DNA of 5,788 bases from Coriobacteriales bacterium (GCA_031256575.1 JAIRQI010000029.1:1-5788); one strand, 5' to 3'; positions 1 through 5,483 are shown, counted from the first letter of the stretch. A program made the numbers and translations. The notes: generated from the letters alone by a model not told the origin.

Positions 1-242
1 ACCATCAGCTCGTTGTCTTCATCGCTGAAGCCCTGAAACACCACCTTGGCGATATCAGCATGGTTAAAGTACATGATCTGGTCGCCCATCAGGCCTTCGG
101 GGTACAGACAGCCGCCATAGTCAAAGACTGCTGTCTCACCGCCCAGGTTCGCGGCCAGGCCGCGGGCGATGACCATGGTCTTCTTGATTGCCCCGCGGAC
201 AATGACGATGCTGCCCAGCGGCAGGTAGTCGATACCTTCCAT
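1..242 (-). CDS. DUF4176 family protein, 5' part (cut by window edge)
   Basis: Eighty complete codons are visible from an ATG at 242; the rest lies before base 1. The protein begins MEGIDYLPLGSIVIVRG and continues with an IKKTMVIARGL strand, then DYGGCLYPEG (residues 41-50), YFNHADI (58-64) and VVFQGFSDEDNE. This order (LPLGS-V, a K-K-MI-I-R strand, DY-G--YPEG, FNH-DI, V-F-GF-DE) is the pattern I know for DUF4176, small cytosolic proteins of unknown biochemical role that often sit in type VII secretion/LXG-toxin loci of Firmicutes. The start is supported by AGGGAAGG at 253-260, ten bases upstream. It follows the kinase and repeat-tail genes on the same strand after a 119-nt gap that carries a separate promoter, so it may be read both from the kinase unit and on its own. 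Family assignment is from remembered motif pattern, not a search; the secretion link is inference. Confidence 0.85.
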   Translation of the reverse strand, partial: MEGIDYLPLGSIVIVRGAIKKTMVIARGLAANLGGETAVFDYGGCLYPEGLMGDQIMYFNHADIAKVVFQGFSDEDNELM

Positions 243-324
243 GCTTTATATACCTTCCCTCTCATATAGCTGCCAGTGGTCAGCCTAATCCCTACAGGAT
301 ACTGCGCTCTCTTCGGATGATTCT

Positions 325-353
325 ATCATATGGGAAACTGGGTTGGCCATCAA
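325..353 (-). promoter_or_regulatory. Candidate sigma-A-type promoter for the DUF4176 gene
   Basis: Read on the minus strand, TTGATG (353-348, four of six matches to TTGACA) is separated by exactly 17 bp from TATGAT (330-325, five of six matches to TATAAT). Transcription would start near 318 and give a leader of about 75 nt before the ATG at 242. This is the best-spaced promoter in the window. It suggests that the DUF4176 gene and whatever follows it can be expressed separately from the kinase and the repeat-tail gene. Confidence 0.55.
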
Positions 354-361
354 CAAGAAGG

Positions 362-853
362 TCATTTTGCCGGGTCTTCTTTCAGAAGCTCGGTCATCGG
401 TTCGACCCAAACAGTGTTTGCTTCCAGTAGCTCGGTCATCGGTTCAGCCATCGTTCGGTGCTCTGTCAATAACTCGGTCATCGGCTCGGCCCAAGCTGCC
501 TGAGTAGTCGGAATACTTAATTGTGACGGAGCAGGATTCAAAGGGTGCGACTCTACCCCCTCCCCACTAAAGCCTGTTGATAACCTCCCGGAGGTTTGCA
601 GCCCAAGCTTCTGTAGATCAAAAGAGCCGCTGCCGGTTTCTTGGCCGATGATGCTTTGCAGCGATCGGCCTTTGGCTTGGCGAGAGATACCTTCAGCCCT
701 GATTCGAGCAATCTCAGCAGTGGCAGTCTGGCCGGTCAGCTCTCCGATTACCGCTGGAATCTTCAACCGGATAAACAGCATCAGCGTTACCACCAGCGCT
801 ACGAAAGCCAGCAGTAAGGCAACAACCCCGACGATAAACAGCACTTGCGGCAC
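362..853 (-). CDS. Single-pass membrane protein with three C-terminal EPMTELL repeats
   Basis: Protein of 163 residues with a GTG start at 853 and TGA at 364-362. Residues 4-28 form one strongly hydrophobic membrane segment at the N-terminus. It is followed by a basic boundary (IRLKIP) and a segment PAVIGELTGQTATAEIARIR (33-52), which looks helical and is probably the conserved part. Residues 53-120 are low in structure, rich in Ser, Gly, Pro and Thr. The C-terminus (122-163) is three tandem 14-residue units, each beginning (A/V)EPMTELL. The basic residues just after the membrane segment favour a cytosolic C-terminal domain. The gene begins 2 nt after the kinase stop, with its ribosome site inside the kinase gene, so the two are almost certainly co-transcribed and translationally coupled. 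I do not recognise a named family. I infer that it is a substrate or scaffold of the neighbouring Ser/Thr kinase, with Thr126, Thr140 and Thr154 as candidate phospho-acceptors. A structural role unrelated to phosphorylation is also possible. Confidence 0.85.
   Translation of the reverse strand: MPQVLFIVGVVALLLAFVALVVTLMLFIRLKIPAVIGELTGQTATAEIARIRAEGISRQAKGRSLQSIIGQETGSGSFDLQKLGLQTSGRLSTGFSGEGVESHPLNPAPSQLSIPTTQAAWAEPMTELLTEHRTMAEPMTELLEANTVWVEPMTELLKEDPAK
365..490 (-). repeat. Three tandem 42-bp repeats encoding EPMTELL units
   Basis: The last 42 codons of the small membrane protein are three 42-bp units in exact register. A 17-bp core, AGCTCGGTCATCGGTTC on the plus strand, occurs at 387-403 and 429-445 with no difference and at 471-487 with two differences (472 and 485). 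Each core encodes the EPMTELL region, while the seven residues between cores (TEHRTMA, EANTVWV, then KEDPAK to the end) have diverged. Conserved cores with diverged linkers point to selection on the heptad rather than very recent slippage alone. Confidence 0.9.
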
Positions 854-855
854 AG

Positions 856-2547
856 CTACCTCCGCTTGATTCCTTGGGTCTCAAAGTAGTCCTGGAGGTT
901 TACTATCAACTGTTCGGTGTTGGCTTTGATCACCTGGTACTCCAGGGTTGGTGAGTTGGAGTTTTGCAGCAAGCTACGGGCTTGGTCGAACAGCTCGAAT
1001 TGTTGGTTGGTAGTGATTCCGGCATGCTCGAAGCTATAACGGCACTCATAGAGCATATTCAAGACAATCTCGGCAACTTGAATGCGCACGATATCGTTTT
1101 GTGACTCCGCCAGATCTAAGACTCCCAGCATGTCAACATAGATCAACTGGTAGTTTTCTGTTGTTAAAGTCATCCGGCTCTCAAAACCATAGACCTGAAT
1201 GATATCCTCACAAACCAGATAGAACAGGTCGGCGTTCTCATGCAGGTTAAAACCTTTTACACCTCTGGCGTAGGCAAACCAGTCCTTGGCATAACCAGCC
1301 CGAACCACCGCACTGGTCTGACCGACATCCGTAGCGGAGTAGTAATAGAGGTAGAGGATACCGACCTCGTAATTCAACAAGGCTGACTCCTGGTCACCCG
1401 AGCGCATGTCGCTAAGGTGGTCAACGACCAAGCGCTGAAAGACCTCCTCCTCAGAATCACTGAAGACATTATCCTGCTTATACAGGTCAATCAAACCAGC
1501 ATAGGCTGGCAAGGTCGAAGGTTTCAGTTCGATTGCCGCCAGGTAAAAGCGCTCCGCCTGACTTGGGTCAGAAGCCAACTGGGCTTGTTGCATCAAACCC
1601 TCGACGGTTCGGTTCACCACCAGATAGTTAGCTATCAAGCTGCCTACTCCGACCATCAGCAGAAGCACTGTGAAGCTCGCAGCTGTGATGAAAGCTGCTA
1701 ATTTGCGTTTCTGCCGACGATAATACTGATCATCAGCCTGTTCATAGTTCTGCAAGGCATAGAAGAGCTCGGCACAACTCTGATATCGCATGGCAGGGTT
1801 TGGCTGGATGCATTTGGCAATGACTTTCTCCAGACCGGGAGACAGGTTGGGGTTGACCTGGCGAATCGGCACCATCTCATAGGGAGGATCAGCCGGGTTG
1901 ATACCGGTCAATAGATGGTAGAGAGTGGCACCGATATTGTAGATGTCCGTACGTACATCGGTTTGCCCGACACCACCGAACTGCTCTGGCGCAGCGTAAC
2001 CACGGGTGCCTAATACAGTGGTATCGCTGACTTTGCTGGGCAGCGCTTGCTCGTGGTACTCCCGGGCAGTACCAAAATCGACAATCCTGATCGTGCCGTC
2101 CGGCCGCAGCATGATATTACCTGGCTTCATGTCCCGGTAGATAATCGGCGGTGACTGGTTATGTAGATAGTTCAAGGCATCGCAGAGTTCCATCCCCCAC
2201 TCGACGACATCCTCTGGCGATTGCGGGCCGTAAGCATCGAGAATGCGGGACAGCGACTGGCCTTCAATGTAGTCCATAACCACCAGTATCTGGCCCTGAT
2301 GCAGGATGATATCAACAATCCGCGGCAGCATCGGATGGTCGACCCGCTTCATCAGGTTCGCCTCGGTGACAAAGCTCTTGGCAATCAGCTCATCGCGGCT
2401 ACGGTCACCGGTCTGCTTGATCTCCTTGATTGCCCATTGCTTATTCAAGCGGCGGTCACGCGCCAGATAGACACGCGACATACCGCCCTCTCCAAGAAGG
2501 GTCAGTATCTCGTACTTATCCTCAATGACTGTCCCGAGTTCCAACAT
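856..2547 (-). CDS. Transmembrane Hanks-type serine/threonine protein kinase
   Basis: Phosphorylates Ser/Thr on proteins using ATP; predicted to sit in the cytoplasmic membrane. 563 residues from ATG 2547. The cytosolic kinase domain spans about 12-270: glycine loop GEGGMS (19-24), ATP lysine Lys41 in AIKEI, helix-C Glu62, catalytic YRDMKPGN with Asp139 and Asn144, DFG Asp157, activation-loop SDTTVLGTRGY with Thr176/Thr177/Thr181, and APE at 186-188. All catalytic residues are present, so it should be active; Tyr replaces His of HRD, a variant I recall from related clostridial and cyanobacterial kinases. A basic stretch (RRQKRK) precedes one membrane segment at about 284-310. The outer part (311-563) is helical and TPR-like at first (AIELKPSTLPAYAGLIDLY). 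There are no PASTA repeats, so it is not a PrkC/PknB-type peptidoglycan sensor. ATG 2547 is preferred over the in-frame TTG at 2559 (567 residues) because GAGG lies six bases upstream of it. First gene of a unit with the repeat-tail protein; no phosphatase gene is visible. Confidence 0.95.
   Translation of the reverse strand: MLELGTVIEDKYEILTLLGEGGMSRVYLARDRRLNKQWAIKEIKQTGDRSRDELIAKSFVTEANLMKRVDHPMLPRIVDIILHQGQILVVMDYIEGQSLSRILDAYGPQSPEDVVEWGMELCDALNYLHNQSPPIIYRDMKPGNIMLRPDGTIRIVDFGTAREYHEQALPSKVSDTTVLGTRGYAAPEQFGGVGQTDVRTDIYNIGATLYHLLTGINPADPPYEMVPIRQVNPNLSPGLEKVIAKCIQPNPAMRYQSCAELFYALQNYEQADDQYYRRQKRKLAAFITAASFTVLLLMVGVGSLIANYLVVNRTVEGLMQQAQLASDPSQAERFYLAAIELKPSTLPAYAGLIDLYKQDNVFSDSEEEVFQRLVVDHLSDMRSGDQESALLNYEVGILYLYYYSATDVGQTSAVVRAGYAKDWFAYARGVKGFNLHENADLFYLVCEDIIQVYGFESRMTLTTENYQLIYVDMLGVLDLAESQNDIVRIQVAEIVLNMLYECRYSFEHAGITTNQQFELFDQARSLLQNSNSPTLEYQVIKANTEQLIVNLQDYFETQGIKRR
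859..863 (-). promoter_or_regulatory. Shine-Dalgarno site inside the kinase gene
   Basis: GGAGG (minus strand, 863-859) lies within the last two arginine codons of the kinase (CGG AGG), directly before its TAG stop. It sits five bases from the GTG start at 853. The strength and spacing of this site fix the GTG as the start of the repeat-tail protein, and the position implies coupled translation of kinase and repeat-tail protein. Confidence 0.8.
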
Positions 2548-2553
2548 CTTCGG

Positions 2554-2557
2554 CCTC
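2554..2557 (-). promoter_or_regulatory. Shine-Dalgarno site deciding the kinase start
   Basis: GAGG on the minus strand (2557-2554) is followed by the six-base spacer CCGAAG and then ATG at 2547. The upstream in-frame TTG at 2559 overlaps this site and has only a weaker AAGG further upstream (about 2570-2567). The ATG is therefore the more likely start; the TTG remains possible. Confidence 0.6.
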
Positions 2558-2597
2558 AAGCTTGCCTTGGTATCAGCGATTAAGAACTAAGCTAGAC

Positions 2598-2625
2598 TTT
2601 ATAGAGTAAGAGTCAGCCTTGTCTC
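2598..2625 (-). promoter_or_regulatory. Candidate promoter of the kinase operon
   Basis: On the minus strand, GAGACA (2625-2620, four of six matches to TTGACA) and TATAAA (2603-2598, five of six matches to TATAAT) are separated by 16 bp. Transcription would begin near 2591, with a leader of about 44 nt. An inverted repeat (2601-2608 and 2630-2637) overlaps the -10 box and lies just upstream of the -35 box, which would suit control by a dimeric DNA-binding protein. Confidence 0.45.
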
Positions 2626-2637
2626 ATAGTACTCTAT
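2601..2637. repeat. 8-bp inverted repeat across the kinase promoter
   Basis: ATAGAGTA (2601-2608) and TACTCTAT (2630-2637) are perfect inverted copies with 21 bp between them, a centre-to-centre distance of 29 bp or close to three helical turns. One arm overlaps the candidate -10 box and the other lies just upstream of the -35 box. This layout resembles a paired operator. A chance occurrence cannot be excluded in AT-rich intergenic DNA. Confidence 0.5.
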
Positions 2638-2667
2638 GTGAACAAGACCATCAGCAGCGGCGAGGCT

Positions 2668-2698
2668 GGCACTCCGAATTACCTGACCCGGAGTTGCC
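2668..2698. repeat. Imperfect hairpin-forming inverted repeat
   Basis: CTCCG (2672-2676) pairs with CGGAG (2689-2693) around a 12-nt loop, and the stem extends to GGCA (2668-2671) against TGCC (2695-2698) with T2694 bulged. This gives nine base pairs with one bulge. No T-run follows on either strand, so it does not look like an intrinsic terminator; its role is unknown. Confidence 0.4.
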
Positions 2699-2825
2699 CG
2701 ACTCATAGCTGCCTGATCTGCCTGAGCTTCGGTTATCTGACATTAGCTCAACCCTGCCCGTTCTTGTCTAACCCCGTTTATCAGGGCTTTTGTGTACTCT
2801 GGTGCCAAATATGGGGTATTGTGAA

Positions 2826-2863
2826 GTGAGCACTATTGCGTACGGTGCAATAATAGGGCTCAT
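2826..2863. repeat. Two-tier hairpin in the intergenic region
   Basis: An inner stem, TATTGC (2834-2839) with GCAATA (2847-2852), closes a 7-nt loop GTACGGT. An outer stem pairs TGAGC (2827-2831) with GCTCA (2858-2862), with a possible G-T pair outside it, and an asymmetric internal loop lies between. It has no T-tract on either side. It could be part of a leader or small RNA, or a protein-binding site; no class is recognised. Confidence 0.4.
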
Positions 2864-2883
2864 ACTAAATATACTACAGCACT

Positions 2884-2900
2884 CAAGTTCCGGTAACTTG
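2884..2900. repeat. 17-bp interrupted palindrome CAAGTT-CCGGT-AACTTG
   Basis: Perfect 6-bp arms CAAGTT (2884-2889) and AACTTG (2895-2900) flank CCGGT. It lies about 95 bp upstream of the candidate mutase promoter and abuts the first CTTAAG motif. The size and symmetry fit a dimeric regulator site; no regulator family can be assigned from the sequence. Confidence 0.4.
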
Positions 2901-2957
2901 CTTAAGACCGGCATTTACTTAAACAGAATCTTCCTTAAGTTCGATATCTCCCTTAGG
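2901..2957. repeat. Four CTTAAG-like motifs at 16-18 bp spacing
   Basis: CTTAAG (2901-2906), CTTAAA (2918-2923), CTTAAG (2934-2939) and CTTAGG (2952-2957) start 17, 16 and 18 bp apart. They end about 15 bp before the expected -35 region of the mutase gene. The regular spacing is the reason to list them; the motif is short and AT-rich, so chance is a real alternative. Confidence 0.35.
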
Positions 2958-2970
2958 CTCATATGAAGGT

Positions 2971-2999
2971 TTCGTTTTTTTATACAGCAGCGCTATACT
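2971..2999 (+). promoter_or_regulatory. Candidate promoter of the phosphohexomutase gene
   Basis: TATACT (2994-2999) matches the -10 consensus at five of six positions. The -35 position at 17-bp spacing, TTCGTT (2971-2976), is poor, matching at only two positions, but a T-tract (2975-2981) lies upstream. Transcription would start near 3006, about 30 nt before the ATG. A weak -35 box suggests dependence on an activator or a low basal rate, but other start points are possible. Confidence 0.4.
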
Positions 3000-3009
3000 G
3001 TCTGACAGT
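2997..3009. promoter_or_regulatory. 13-bp palindrome at the mutase transcription start (candidate operator)
   Basis: ACTGTC-T-GACAGT is a perfect palindrome with 6-bp arms and one central base. It begins within the candidate -10 box and covers the expected transcription start, a typical place for a repressor to block initiation. CTGTC/GACAG half-sites are compatible with TetR- or BlaI-like regulators, but no regulator gene is present in the window. Confidence 0.45.
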
Positions 3010-3022
3010 TGGCTTTACTATC

Positions 3023-3030
3023 AGGGGGAG
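3023..3030 (+). promoter_or_regulatory. Shine-Dalgarno site deciding the mutase start
   Basis: AGGGGGAG lies five bases before ATG 3036. An earlier in-frame TTG at 3009 would add nine residues but has no ribosome site, and its codons would run through this purine block. The ATG is therefore chosen. Confidence 0.8.
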
Positions 3031-3035
3031 CAATC

Positions 3036-4589
3036 ATGGCAACTACAGAATCATTTGTGAGCGACGTACACTTCGGTACTGATGGCTGGCGGGCTGTCAT
3101 CGATGAGGGTTTTAACCTTGAGACTCTGGCTCGAGTCGCGGATGCGACGGCGCGCGCCTATCAGCAACTGTTAGACCAAGGCGTCCAGCCCTCGGAATTC
3201 GCTGATGAAAACTCCAATACCTTGATTATCGGTTACGATTGCCGCCGAAATGCCGGCAAATTCGCAGCTTTTTTCGCTGAGATTGTCGCTCGCCAGGGTT
3301 TTGATGTACTAGTGACTGACCGTTACTGCCCAACTCCGGCCCTCTGCTGGACAGTCGCTCACACCCGCTCTGCCATCGGCGGCATCATGTTGACCGCTTC
3401 GCATAACCCCGCTGAATACCTGGGAGTTAAACTGCGGATGAGCGATGGCGGCGCTTCTCCAGCCTGGTTTTCGGATATCGTCGAGGCTTTACTGCAAGAA
3501 GCCGAACCTCCGGCTTTCTCCAGAGCTGTTCTACTATTTGACCAGGCTCGTTCGGCTACTCCCGCCTCCCCTGCCCGAGACCTTCAAGGCGCAGGCTTCA
3601 GCTACGCAGACATCCTAACCGACTACCTTGAGGCCCTCTCGACCAGCGTGGACAGCGGGCTTATCCGCAAAGCCAACTTGTCTGTCGTGATAGACCCGCT
3701 GTATGGCTCTGGCCGGGGTTATCTGGCGGGCTTGCTAACCAACATGGGAGTTCAAGTCAGCGAGGTCAACGCTGCCGATGACCCCAATTTTGGTGGGCTG
3801 CATCCCGAGCCCATCATGCCTTGGGTCAGCGTCGGTGCGGCACAGGTCGTCGAACTGGGAGCGGCAGCGGGCCTGATAACCGACGGCGATGCCGACCGCA
3901 TCGGAGCCATCGATGACCGGGGCGACTATGTGACTTCGCACCGCATCATCAGCCTGCTGATTGCCCATCTGGTCGAAAGCCGCGGACAGACCGGCCGGGT
4001 GGTGCGTACCTCCGCCGGGTCGAACTTAATTCGTCGTCAATGCCAGCGCCTGGGGCTGACGCTGACCAGTAAACCCATCGGTTTCAAGTGGGTCTATGAA
4101 GAGATGCTGAAAGGTGACGTGCTAATCGGTGGGGAGGAGAGCGGTGGTTTTGGGATTCCCCAACTTGTGCGGGAGCGCGATGGTCTGCTGATGGCCTTGC
4201 TGCTGGTAGAGATGATGGCAACGCGGCAAAAGACCATGTCTGAACTGGTCGATGAGCTGCTCAGCGAGCTCGGGGTCTTGGAGTACGGCCGCCGCGACCT
4301 GCGGCTCAGCCTTGAGCAGCAAAACACCTTTCTTGATACCTATGTCAAGCTGCCCGACTTGGATTACTCAGCCTATCTGCCTACCTTCAATGCTCTTGGG
4401 GAGAAAATCGTCGAGCTGGAGCGCGTCGATGGCATCATGCTGCGCTTCGCATCCGATGCCTGGCTGTTGGCGCGTCCCTCGGGTACCGAGCCGCTGGTCA
4501 GGGTGTATGCTGAGGCTGAGACTAACGAACGGGTACAGGAGCTACTAGATATTGGCGAAGCGATGGCTGAGGGTACTCTGCAGCTCTGA
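3036..4589 (+). CDS. Phosphoglucomutase/phosphomannomutase family protein (alpha-D-phosphohexomutase)
   Basis: Interconverts hexose 1-phosphate and 6-phosphate in the cytosol, feeding glycogen, cell-wall and exopolysaccharide sugar nucleotides. The 517-residue protein shows the family's four active-site loops in order. FGTDGWR lies at 13-19. The catalytic loop TASHNP (120-125) has Ser122 as phospho-acceptor. The metal loop DGDADR (283-288) has three Asp for Mg2+. The sugar loop GGEESGG is at 365-371, and the phosphate loop RPSGTEP at 480-486 in domain 4. All are intact, so an active enzyme is expected. The GEESGG loop differs from the GEQSGH of GlmM and the GEMSGH of classic PMM/PGM, favouring glucose 1-phosphate, though specificity is inference. 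The protein is longer than the usual 450-470 residues, with a poorly conserved-looking stretch around 158-190. It stands alone on the plus strand, divergent from the kinase and convergent with the DUF554 gene, so functional coupling to either is not evident. Confidence 0.93.
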   Translation: MATTESFVSDVHFGTDGWRAVIDEGFNLETLARVADATARAYQQLLDQGVQPSEFADENSNTLIIGYDCRRNAGKFAAFFAEIVARQGFDVLVTDRYCPTPALCWTVAHTRSAIGGIMLTASHNPAEYLGVKLRMSDGGASPAWFSDIVEALLQEAEPPAFSRAVLLFDQARSATPASPARDLQGAGFSYADILTDYLEALSTSVDSGLIRKANLSVVIDPLYGSGRGYLAGLLTNMGVQVSEVNAADDPNFGGLHPEPIMPWVSVGAAQVVELGAAAGLITDGDADRIGAIDDRGDYVTSHRIISLLIAHLVESRGQTGRVVRTSAGSNLIRRQCQRLGLTLTSKPIGFKWVYEEMLKGDVLIGGEESGGFGIPQLVRERDGLLMALLLVEMMATRQKTMSELVDELLSELGVLEYGRRDLRLSLEQQNTFLDTYVKLPDLDYSAYLPTFNALGEKIVELERVDGIMLRFASDAWLLARPSGTEPLVRVYAEAETNERVQELLDIGEAMAEGTLQL

Positions 4590-4681
4590 AGTTTTCGGGG
4601 TGTGCTCGCTAGCGGCTGGAGCTTTGCAGTTTGTTAGAGCCTCTGGTGCATCGAGCTTACAGGAGCCCCCAGCTGCTTCGG

Positions 4682-4699
4682 AGCTTGCTGGTGCAAGCT
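4682..4699. terminator. Hairpin in the convergent gap (weak terminator candidate)
   Basis: AGCTTGC (4682-4688), loop TGGT, GCAAGCT (4693-4699) form a perfect 7-bp stem between the convergent mutase and DUF554 genes. It is placed to end both transcripts, but no T-run follows on either strand, so it lacks the normal intrinsic-terminator signature. The 144-bp gap also holds repeated GAGCTT (4619, 4653, 4681) and CTGGTGCA (4643-4650, 4688-4695) words. Confidence 0.3.
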
Positions 4700-4733
4700 A
4701 GAGCTCACTGGCACTTGAATTCGCAAATGCTCG

Positions 4734-5483
4734 CTAACCTAAAAACCAACCGAAGAGCATGGCCAGCAGTAGAGCTGGTAGCATGTTGGCGACCTTCATC
4801 TTCTGTATGCCAATGATTTCGATGCCTAAAGCAATCAGCATGATTCCTCCGACCAGGTCGATAGAGGCGATGATTGCTGTTGTGAAGAAGTCGCCGAAGA
4901 ACATGCCTAATAATGCCAGGCCACCTTGGATGAGCAGTATCGAGAAAGCTGAGAAGCCTACGCCAATACCAAGTGTGCAAGCCAGAGCTATGGCTGAGAT
5001 ACCATCCAGTAAGGATTTCAAATATAGAATCGAGGGGTCACCGAGACCAGCTTGAATCGAGCCCAGAAAAGTCATCGCTCCCACACAGAAGAGGATGGTC
5101 GCCGTCATGAAACCCTCCACGAAGGAGTGCTGACGACCTGTGGCTACTTCATCGCCTGCTTGAGATTTGCGGTTTCTAGATGATAGGCGCTTATCGAACC
5201 AGGCAGCGAGACCTTCCAGGCGGTCTTCGATACGCAGGGCTTCTCCACAGATTGCCCCTATCACCAGCGAGAACACGGGGACCAGCAAAGCCAGTTGGCC
5301 TACTTCGGTAGCTTTCAGGTCATTGAAGCCACCAACCGTGATGATTACCCCGAACCCGATAGTACAAGCGCCGATAGCTAGAAAGGCGATTTTTTGGAAG
5401 CGCTCGGAAATCAAGTTGCCGAACAGCATGCCGATTGCTGTTCCCACCAAGACGGTCAGGATGTTTAGGGCGACCCCGCTCAT
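4734..5483 (-). CDS. DUF554 family integral membrane protein (YdfK/YqgA-like)
   Basis: Polytopic inner-membrane protein of 249 residues, a normal length for DUF554, whose function is unproven though transport is often suggested. Hydrophobic segments lie at about 3-22, 32-52, 62-80, 122-142, 160-180, 181-200, 205-227 and 230-248. A hydrophilic loop between the third and fourth (about 81-120) contains GEALRIEDRLEGLAAWF and a basic SSRNRK stretch. Diagnostic segments I recognise are FVEGFMTATILFCVGAMTFL (121-140) and LKSLLDGISA (155-164). The start ATG 5483 is the only plausible one, because an in-frame TAA lies at 5513-5511 and no start codon falls between; no strong ribosome site precedes it. 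It starts 27 nt after the stop of the ACT-domain gene, so the pair is probably one transcript and this gene may rely on coupled translation. It converges on the mutase gene. Family call is strong; molecular role unknown. Confidence 0.92.
   Translation of the reverse strand: MSGVALNILTVLVGTAIGMLFGNLISERFQKIAFLAIGACTIGFGVIITVGGFNDLKATEVGQLALLVPVFSLVIGAICGEALRIEDRLEGLAAWFDKRLSSRNRKSQAGDEVATGRQHSFVEGFMTATILFCVGAMTFLGSIQAGLGDPSILYLKSLLDGISAIALACTLGIGVGFSAFSILLIQGGLALLGMFFGDFFTTAIIASIDLVGGIMLIALGIEIIGIQKMKVANMLPALLLAMLFGWFLG

Larger units (their letters stand above)
2626..2970. other. Long divergent intergenic region without a convincing gene
   Basis: About 345 bp separate the candidate kinase promoter from the candidate mutase promoter, with no supportable gene. 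An open frame at 2638-2829 on the plus strand begins with GTG, lacks a ribosome site, is rich in Cys, Pro and Leu, and resembles no protein I know. The left half is GC-rich and carries an imperfect hairpin at 2668-2698. The right half is AT-rich and carries a two-tier hairpin (2826-2863), a 17-bp palindrome (2884-2900) and periodic CTTAAG-like motifs (2901-2957). GGCTCATA occurs twice in direct orientation, at 2857-2864 and 2956-2963. The density of symmetric elements suggests a control region or an untranslated RNA, but no specific class can be named. Confidence 0.6.

Noticed and set aside
1417..1701. 94-codon open frame antisense to the kinase ectodomain
   Set aside because: Shadow of the real gene; no motif and no independent signal.
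2221..2583. 120-codon open frame antisense to the kinase N-terminal region
   Set aside because: Lies wholly opposite the conserved kinase motifs and their upstream region; a shadow with no ribosome site or domain.
2773..2791. CCC-GGG pair followed by four T as an intrinsic terminator
   Set aside because: Only three G-C pairs and a short T-run, with no gene upstream on that strand that needs it.
2771..2815. Possible recombinase attachment remnant around GGTGCCAAATATGGGG
   Set aside because: The wording is reminiscent of integrase-associated sites, but there is no integrase, no second copy and no tRNA gene, so it cannot be supported.
2638..2829. 63-codon open frame in the divergent spacer, plus strand
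   Set aside because: GTG start with no ribosome site, Cys/Pro/Leu-rich composition, overlaps hairpins, and no recognisable protein pattern.
4094..4327. Ser-rich minus-strand frames inside the mutase gene (also 3735-3968)
   Set aside because: Opposite the conserved GGEESGG and DGDADR regions; low-complexity Ser/Arg composition typical of antisense translation.
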